In this document: one piece after another, positions 59,699-64,000 of the stretch
Numbering within the stretch: the stretch's first letter is position 1
How the letters are laid out: each line of letters begins with the position of its first letter
The notes under the pieces: model-generated
Database searches by the model: none
The model's input: only the letters and a program-made list of their open reading frames with translations
Told to the model about the DNA's origin: nothing
Made by a program: the position numbers and the translations under genes
Assembly (NCBI RefSeq): GCF_003056305.1
Contig: NZ_PYVX01000002.1
Span: 248,001-312,000 of the forward strand
Reading direction: 5' to 3'
DNA from: Halomonas denitrificans
Lineage (GTDB): Bacteria > Pseudomonadota > Gammaproteobacteria > Pseudomonadales > Halomonadaceae
DNA length: 64,000 nt

Positions 59699-61198
59699 TC
59701 AGAATCGGGGCAGCTCGGGGTGCGGGAGCTCGTTGTTGTGGACGTGCATGGCGCCGAACTCGGCGCAGCGGGCCAGCGTCGGGATGTTCTTGCCCGGGTT
59801 GAGCAGGCGGTTGGGGTCGAAAGCCGCCTTCACCGCGTGGAAGAGGGTCAGCTCGCTCGGGGTGAACTGGGCGCACATCTGGTTGATCTTCTCGCGGCCC
59901 ACCCCATGCTCGCCGGTGATCGAGCCGCCGGCCTCGACGCACAGCTCGAGGATCTTGCCGCCGAGTGCCTCGGCCTGCTCGAGCTCGCCCTCGCGGTTGG
60001 CATCGAAGAGGATCAGCGGGTGCATGTTGCCGTCGCCGGCGTGGAAGACGTTGGCGACGCGCAGGCCGTAGGCCTCGGAGAGCTCGGCGATGCCCTTGAG
60101 CACCCGCGGCAGCTCCCGGCGGGGGATGGTGCCGTCCATGCAGTAGTAGTCCGGCGACATGCGCCCCACTGCCGGGAAGGCGTTCTTGCGCCCGGCCCAG
60201 AAGAGCGCGCGCTCGGCCTCGTCCCGGGCCTGCTGGATGTCGGTGGCGCCGGCCCGCTCGAGCACCTCGCGCACCGTGGCGCAGTCGTCGTTGACGTCGG
60301 CCTCCACGCCGTCGAGCTCGCAGAGCAGGATCGCCTCGGCCTCGACGGGGTAGCCGGCGTGGATGAAGTCCTCGGCGGCGCGGATCGCCAGGTTGTCCAT
60401 CATCTCGAGCCCGCCGGGGATGATGCCCGCGGCGATGATGTCGCCGACCGCGCGGCCGGCCTTCTCGACGTCGTCGAAGCTCGCCATCAGCACCTTGGCG
60501 GTCTCGGGCTTGGGCAGCAGCTTGACGGTGATCTCGGTGACCACGCCGAGCATGCCCTCGGAGCCGGTGAACAGCGCCAGCAGGTCGAGGCCCGCGGCGT
60601 CGAGCGCCTCGCTGCCCAGCGTCATGCGCTCGCCCTCGATGGTGATCACCTCCACCTTCATCACGTTGTGCACGGTCAGCCCGTACTTCAGGCAGTGCAC
60701 GCCGCCGGCGTTCTCGGCGACGTTGCCGCCGATCGAGCAGGCGATCTGCGACGAGGGATCGGGGGCGTAGTAGAGCCCGTAGGGCGCTGCCGCCTCGGAG
60801 ATGGCGAGGTTGCGCACGCCGGGCTGCAGGCGGGCGATGCGGGCGTCCGGGTCGACGTCGAGGATGCGGTTGAAGCGCGACATGACCAGCAGCACGCCCT
60901 GCTCCAGGGGCAGGGCGCCGCCGGAGAGGCCGGTGCCGGCGCCGCGGGTCACCACCGGCACGCCCAGCGCCCGGCAGCGCTTCATCAGCGTCTCGACCTG
61001 CTCGAGGGTCTCGGGCAGCGCCACCAGCATCGGCAGCACGCGGTAGGCCGAGAGGCCGTCGCACTCGAAGGGACGCAGGTCCTCCTCGCGGTGCAGCAGG
61101 GTGAGCCCGGGAGCCTCGCGCTGCAGGTCGGCCAGGACCTCGGCCTTGTCGATTGTCGCCAGCTCGCCGTCGAGCCGCTCGTCGTAGAGGATGTTCAT
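59699..61198 (-). CDS. glcD: Glycolate oxidase catalytic subunit
   Basis: This 499-residue FAD enzyme has the PCMH-domain signature VVTRGAGTGLSGGALP, CSIGGNVAENAGGVHCLKYG, and the C-terminal FAD-oxidase motif GSITGEHGVGREKINQM. It is the first gene of glcDEF-G and starts at ATG 61198, with CGAGGAAG upstream. It oxidises glycolate to glyoxylate at the membrane surface. Expression is likely controlled by the divergent glcC. Confidence 0.96.
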   Translation of the reverse strand: MNILYDERLDGELATIDKAEVLADLQREAPGLTLLHREEDLRPFECDGLSAYRVLPMLVALPETLEQVETLMKRCRALGVPVVTRGAGTGLSGGALPLEQGVLLVMSRFNRILDVDPDARIARLQPGVRNLAISEAAAPYGLYYAPDPSSQIACSIGGNVAENAGGVHCLKYGLTVHNVMKVEVITIEGERMTLGSEALDAAGLDLLALFTGSEGMLGVVTEITVKLLPKPETAKVLMASFDDVEKAGRAVGDIIAAGIIPGGLEMMDNLAIRAAEDFIHAGYPVEAEAILLCELDGVEADVNDDCATVREVLERAGATDIQQARDEAERALFWAGRKNAFPAVGRMSPDYYCMDGTIPRRELPRVLKGIAELSEAYGLRVANVFHAGDGNMHPLILFDANREGELEQAEALGGKILELCVEAGGSITGEHGVGREKINQMCAQFTPSELTLFHAVKAAFDPNRLLNPGKNIPTLARCAEFGAMHVHNNELPHPELPRF

Positions 61199-61301
61199 GG
61201 GGCTTCCTCGCTGGAGTGCCCACTGCCCACCCGGGCCGGGCACATGACCTGTGTGGGTCCAATCTGTGCCTTAATGGCGGGCGTGTCCAGTCTCTGGTTC
61301 G

Positions 61302-61314
61302 CTGGTCAGACCAG
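61302..61314. promoter_or_regulatory. FadR-subfamily operator CTGGTC-A-GACCAG
   Basis: Perfect 6+1+6 palindrome in the glcD-glcC divergent region. CTGGTCNGACCAG is the known pattern for FadR-type GntR regulators, the family to which GlcC belongs, so this is a candidate GlcC site. Confidence 0.65.
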
Positions 61315-61323
61315 TCGTTGGTA

Positions 61324-61350
61324 GTATTGTGGAAAGTTTTTCCACAATAC
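61324..61350. promoter_or_regulatory. Second palindrome in the glc divergent promoter
   Basis: Perfect 12-base arms, GTATTGTGGAAA and TTTCCACAATAC, flank GTT. It lies ten bases from the FadR-type site and 40 bases before glcC. It differs in sequence from the first site, so a second regulator is possible. Confidence 0.55.
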
Positions 61351-61390
61351 ACCCTCGAGCCTCGCCCTGGCATCCCCGGAGAGCACGATC

Positions 61391-62170
61391 ATGCCCCGTT
61401 ACCATGAAGAGCTGCGGATCACCTCGCGCACCCCCGACGCCATCGCCGCCCGGCTCGAGGAGCTGATCCTCGACGGCGTGTTCCGCCCGGGCCAGCTGCT
61501 GCCCTCCGAACGCCGGCTCAGCGAGCGCCTGCAGGTGTCGCGGGCCTCCCTGCGCGAGGCGCTGCGCACCCTGCGCAGCAAGGGCGTCATCGAGACCCGC
61601 CAGGGGCGGGGCTCGGTGGTCGCCCCGCTGGTGGCCACGCCCCTGGACTCCCCGCTGATGCACCTCTTCCGCGACCATCCGCGGACCCTGTTCGACCTGC
61701 TGGAGGTGCGCGCGCTGCTCGAGGGGGAGTCGGCGAGCCTGGCGGCCAGCCGCGGCACGGCCTCGGACCGGGTGCTGATCACCCGCCGCTACCAGGAGAT
61801 GGTCGACTACGTGGAGCGCGCCGAGACGATCGAGGCCGAGCGCCTGGCGCGCTTCGACCACGGCTTCCACCTGGCCATCTGTCAGGCCTCCCACAACCCG
61901 GTGCTGGTCCACACCCTGCAGAGCCTGACGGACCTGCTGCTGAGCTCGGTGTTCGCCTCGGTGAAGAACCTCTATCACCGGCCCCGCTGTCGCGAGATGA
62001 TCAATCGCCAGCACGCCCGGCTCTATCATGCGGTGATCGAGGGCAAGCCCGAGCTCGCCCGGCGCGCCGCCCTGGAGCACCTCTCGAGCATCGGCGAGCA
62101 GCTCAGCGAGATCGAGGCGGAGGAGCAGCGCCTGGAGCGCTCGGCGATGCGCCTGGAGGACTGGGAGTAG
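61391..62170 (+). CDS. glcC: GntR/FadR-family regulator GlcC
   Basis: This 259-residue regulator has an N-terminal GntR winged helix (DGVFRPGQLLPSERRLSERL, QVSRASLREALRTLRSKGVI) and a FadR-type C-terminal domain (FDLLEVRALLEGESASLAAS, FDHGFHLAICQASHN). It diverges from glcDEF-G and is followed by the glycolate/lactate permease gene on the other strand. It probably senses glycolate and controls the glc genes. Close relatives include LldR and PdhR. Confidence 0.92.
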   Translation: MPRYHEELRITSRTPDAIAARLEELILDGVFRPGQLLPSERRLSERLQVSRASLREALRTLRSKGVIETRQGRGSVVAPLVATPLDSPLMHLFRDHPRTLFDLLEVRALLEGESASLAASRGTASDRVLITRRYQEMVDYVERAETIEAERLARFDHGFHLAICQASHNPVLVHTLQSLTDLLLSSVFASVKNLYHRPRCREMINRQHARLYHAVIEGKPELARRAALEHLSSIGEQLSEIEAEEQRLERSAMRLEDWE

Positions 62171-62201
62171 CGGCGCCGATTGCCGTCGGCGCCCGCAAAA
62201 G

Positions 62202-62238
62202 CGCACCGCCCCCACGGCCGGGCCGTGGGGGCGGTGCG
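62202..62238. terminator. Bidirectional terminator between glcC and the permease
   Basis: CGCACCGCCCCCACGGCC and GGCCGTGGGGGCGGTGCG form a long GC-rich stem with almost no loop. TTTT lies to its right and AAAA to its left, so both convergent genes can end here. Confidence 0.85.
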
Positions 62239-62301
62239 TTTTCGTGGGTTCGCCTGGCCTCGGGCCAGGCTCACCTCAGGCGCCTGCGAGGCTCGGGCCG
62301 A

Positions 62302-64000
62302 TCAGCCCAGCCCCAGCAGCGGGTCGCCGATCCCCAGCACGTAGAAGGCCACCAGGCCGATCGCGCCGGCGGCGAGGATGTAGTAGAGCGTCGGCAGGAT
62401 GGTCTTGCGGATGGTCTCGCCCTCGCGGCCCAGCAGGCCCACGGTGGCGGAGGCCGCGACCACGTTATGGATGGCGATCATGTTGCCCGCCGCGGCGCCC
62501 ACGGCCTGCAGGGCGACCATCATGGTGGTGGAGACGCCGAGCTGCTGGGCGACGTTGAACTGGAAGTCGGAGAGCATCAGGTTCGAGACGGTGTTCGAGC
62601 CGGCGATGAAGGCCCCCAGGGCGCCCACGGCCGGTGCGAAGAGCGGGTAGATGCCGCCCACCCCGTCGGCGACGAGCTGCGCCATGGCCACCGGCATGGA
62701 GACCAGATCGGCGGCGTTGACGCCCGAGTTGATCAGGATCCGCACCATGGGGATGGTGAAGATCAGCACGAAGCCCGCGCCCAGCAGGGTGCGGCTCGAC
62801 TCGCCGAAGGCCGCCTTGAGCTCGCCCAGGCGCATGCGGTGCAGCACGGCGGTGACCAGCACCACCGCCAGCAGGATGCCGCCGGGCAGGTAGAGCGGCT
62901 GGATGCTGCCGGAGATGCCGGTCTCGCCGAGGATGTTGCTCCAGCCGAAGGCGACGGAGGTGAGGGCGCTCTTGAGCGGCTCGATGGTGCGCGAGGCGAC
63001 CAGGAAGACGGCCAGCAGCACGTAGGGCACCCAGCCCATGAAGGTGGTGATCGGGGTCTTGCCCACCACGTCCTCGGTCTTGATCACCAGCTTGCCGATC
63101 CACTGGTCAGGCCAGGCGGAGGAGGGCGGGAAGTCCCAGGTGTCCTTGGGCAACAGGAAGCCGCGACGGGCCGCCGGCACGACGATGGCCAGGCCCACCA
63201 TGGCGCCGATCATCGACGGGAACTCCGGCCCCAGCAGCACGCCGGCCAGGGCGTAGGGCACCACGAAGGCGATGCCGGCGAAGAGCGCGAAGGGGGTGAT
63301 GGAGAGCCCCTCCTTCCAGGAGCGGTTGGCGCCGAAGAAGCGCACCATGATCACCACCATGATCAGCGGCATCAGCACGCCGACCAGGGCGTGGATCACC
63401 GCGACCTCGCCGGCGATCAGGTGGTAGTAAGACAGCCAGCTCTGGCCGCCGGCCTCGAGGGTCTCGGTGATGCCGGCGCGGTCCAGGCCGCCGGTGACCC
63501 CGACCACGATCGGGGTGCCCACGGCGCCGAAGGAGACCGGCGTGGACTGGATCATCATGCCCACCACCACGGCGGCCAGCGCCGGGAAGCCGAGCGCCAC
63601 CATCAGCGGCGCGGCCACGGCGGCCGGGGTGCCGAAGCCCGAGGCGCCCTCGATGAAGCAGCCGAAGAGCCAGGCGACGATGATCGCCTGCACGCGACGG
63701 TCCGGGCTGATCCCCGAGAAGCCGTTGCGGATGGCGGTGATGCCCCCGGAGTGCTTGAGGGTGTTGAGCAGCAGAATGGCGCCGAAGATGATCCAGAGGA
63801 TCGCCACGGTCAGCATCAGGCCCTGCAGGGTCGAGGCCAGGACCCGGGTGAAGCTCATCTGCCAGGCGAGCAGGCCGATCAGCGCGGTGACCACGAAGAC
63901 GATCGGCATGGCGACCCGGGCGGCCATGCGCAGGCCGATCAGCAGCACCCCGGCCAGCACCAGGGGCACGAAGGCGAGCAGCGCGAGTGTGGTTTCGTTC
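62302..64000 (-). CDS. glcA: Glycolate/L-lactate permease (LctP/GlcA family), start at window edge
   Basis: This membrane protein has at least 566 residues in the window and about 13 helices. Family stretches are [57 protein letters not shown] and [20 protein letters not shown]. It imports glycolate or lactate by proton symport and serves the glc enzymes next to it. The first visible codons, after one leftover G, read [20 protein letters not shown], so the ATG may lie just two bases beyond the window. L-lactate versus glycolate preference cannot be told from sequence. Confidence 0.93.
   Translation of the reverse strand, partial: NETTLALLAFVPLVLAGVLLIGLRMAARVAMPIVFVVTALIGLLAWQMSFTRVLASTLQGLMLTVAILWIIFGAILLLNTLKHSGGITAIRNGFSGISPDRRVQAIIVAWLFGCFIEGASGFGTPAAVAAPLMVALGFPALAAVVVGMMIQSTPVSFGAVGTPIVVGVTGGLDRAGITETLEAGGQSWLSYYHLIAGEVAVIHALVGVLMPLIMVVIMVRFFGANRSWKEGLSITPFALFAGIAFVVPYALAGVLLGPEFPSMIGAMVGLAIVVPAARRGFLLPKDTWDFPPSSAWPDQWIGKLVIKTEDVVGKTPITTFMGWVPYVLLAVFLVASRTIEPLKSALTSVAFGWSNILGETGISGSIQPLYLPGGILLAVVLVTAVLHRMRLGELKAAFGESSRTLLGAGFVLIFTIPMVRILINSGVNAADLVSMPVAMAQLVADGVGGIYPLFAPAVGALGAFIAGSNTVSNLMLSDFQFNVAQQLGVSTTMMVALQAVGAAAGNMIAIHNVVAASATVGLLGREGETIRKTILPTLYYILAAGAIGLVAFYVLGIGDPLLGLG

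Noticed and set aside
57308..61324. Very long open frame of about 1340 codons on the plus strand opposite glcF, glcE and glcD
   Set aside because: It is the antisense shadow of three well-supported genes in high-GC DNA; the translation is low-complexity Gly/Val/Ala/His with no family match and no ribosome binding site.

Overview
The window looks like chromosome from a high-GC gammaproteobacterium of the Halomonas type (family Halomonadaceae). This is inferred from gene content, from the acidic, Ala/Glu-rich small lipoprotein, and from a palindromic interspersed repeat at about 57.0 kb that resembles elements I remember from Halomonas genomes. No rRNA, tRNA, CRISPR array, insertion sequence or prophage was recognised. 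Genes are dense, and many convergent pairs are separated by GC-rich hairpin terminators.

Layout. 0-4.5 kb: a BBE-type FAD oxidoreductase cut by the window edge, a decayed old-yellow-enzyme remnant, a GAF-GGDEF diguanylate cyclase, an AhpD-like protein, an HNH nuclease and an unknown protein. 4.7-9.3 kb: an unknown lipoprotein translationally coupled to ilvD, then arcA. 9.3-16.2 kb: what looks like a complete selenoneine (selenium analogue of ergothioneine) pathway: senA (EgtB-like), senB, an EamA exporter overlapping a fused selD (senC role), and egtD. 16.2-21.9 kb: tetrathionate reductase ttrBCA with an FNR-like box, and a small HTH regulator. 22.2-29.8 kb: an APC permease, glutarate hydroxylase glaH and L-2-hydroxyglutarate dehydrogenase lhgO, with two sites that fit the CsiR-type consensus, then a TAXI-TRAP transporter with its DUF1850 partner. 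29.8-39.4 kb: acidic lipoprotein, purEK, an ethylbenzene-dehydrogenase-like haem protein with a membrane partner, a CPA antiporter, a yeiH/LysR divergent pair, TraX and a class I amidotransferase.

39.5-44.7 kb: a polar amino-acid ABC transporter (basic amino acids likely), orphan astE, and a Blc lipocalin. 44.8-54.8 kb: methyltransferase, wrbA, dmlA-like dehydrogenase with a divergent LysR, GT4 glycosyltransferase, TVP38 protein, a gamma-butyrobetaine-hydroxylase-like dioxygenase with a divergent LysR, threonine aldolase and mtfA. 54.8-64 kb: a GNAT-nitrilase fusion, then a glycolate oxidation locus glcDEF-G with divergent glcC and a glycolate/lactate permease cut by the window end. The 3' tail of glcF is followed by two further tandem 107-bp copies of itself, and a palindromic repeat sits beside them.

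The most interesting blocks are the selenoneine cluster with its candidate exporter, the tandemly amplified tail of glcF, and the regulatory sites that link the permease with glaH.
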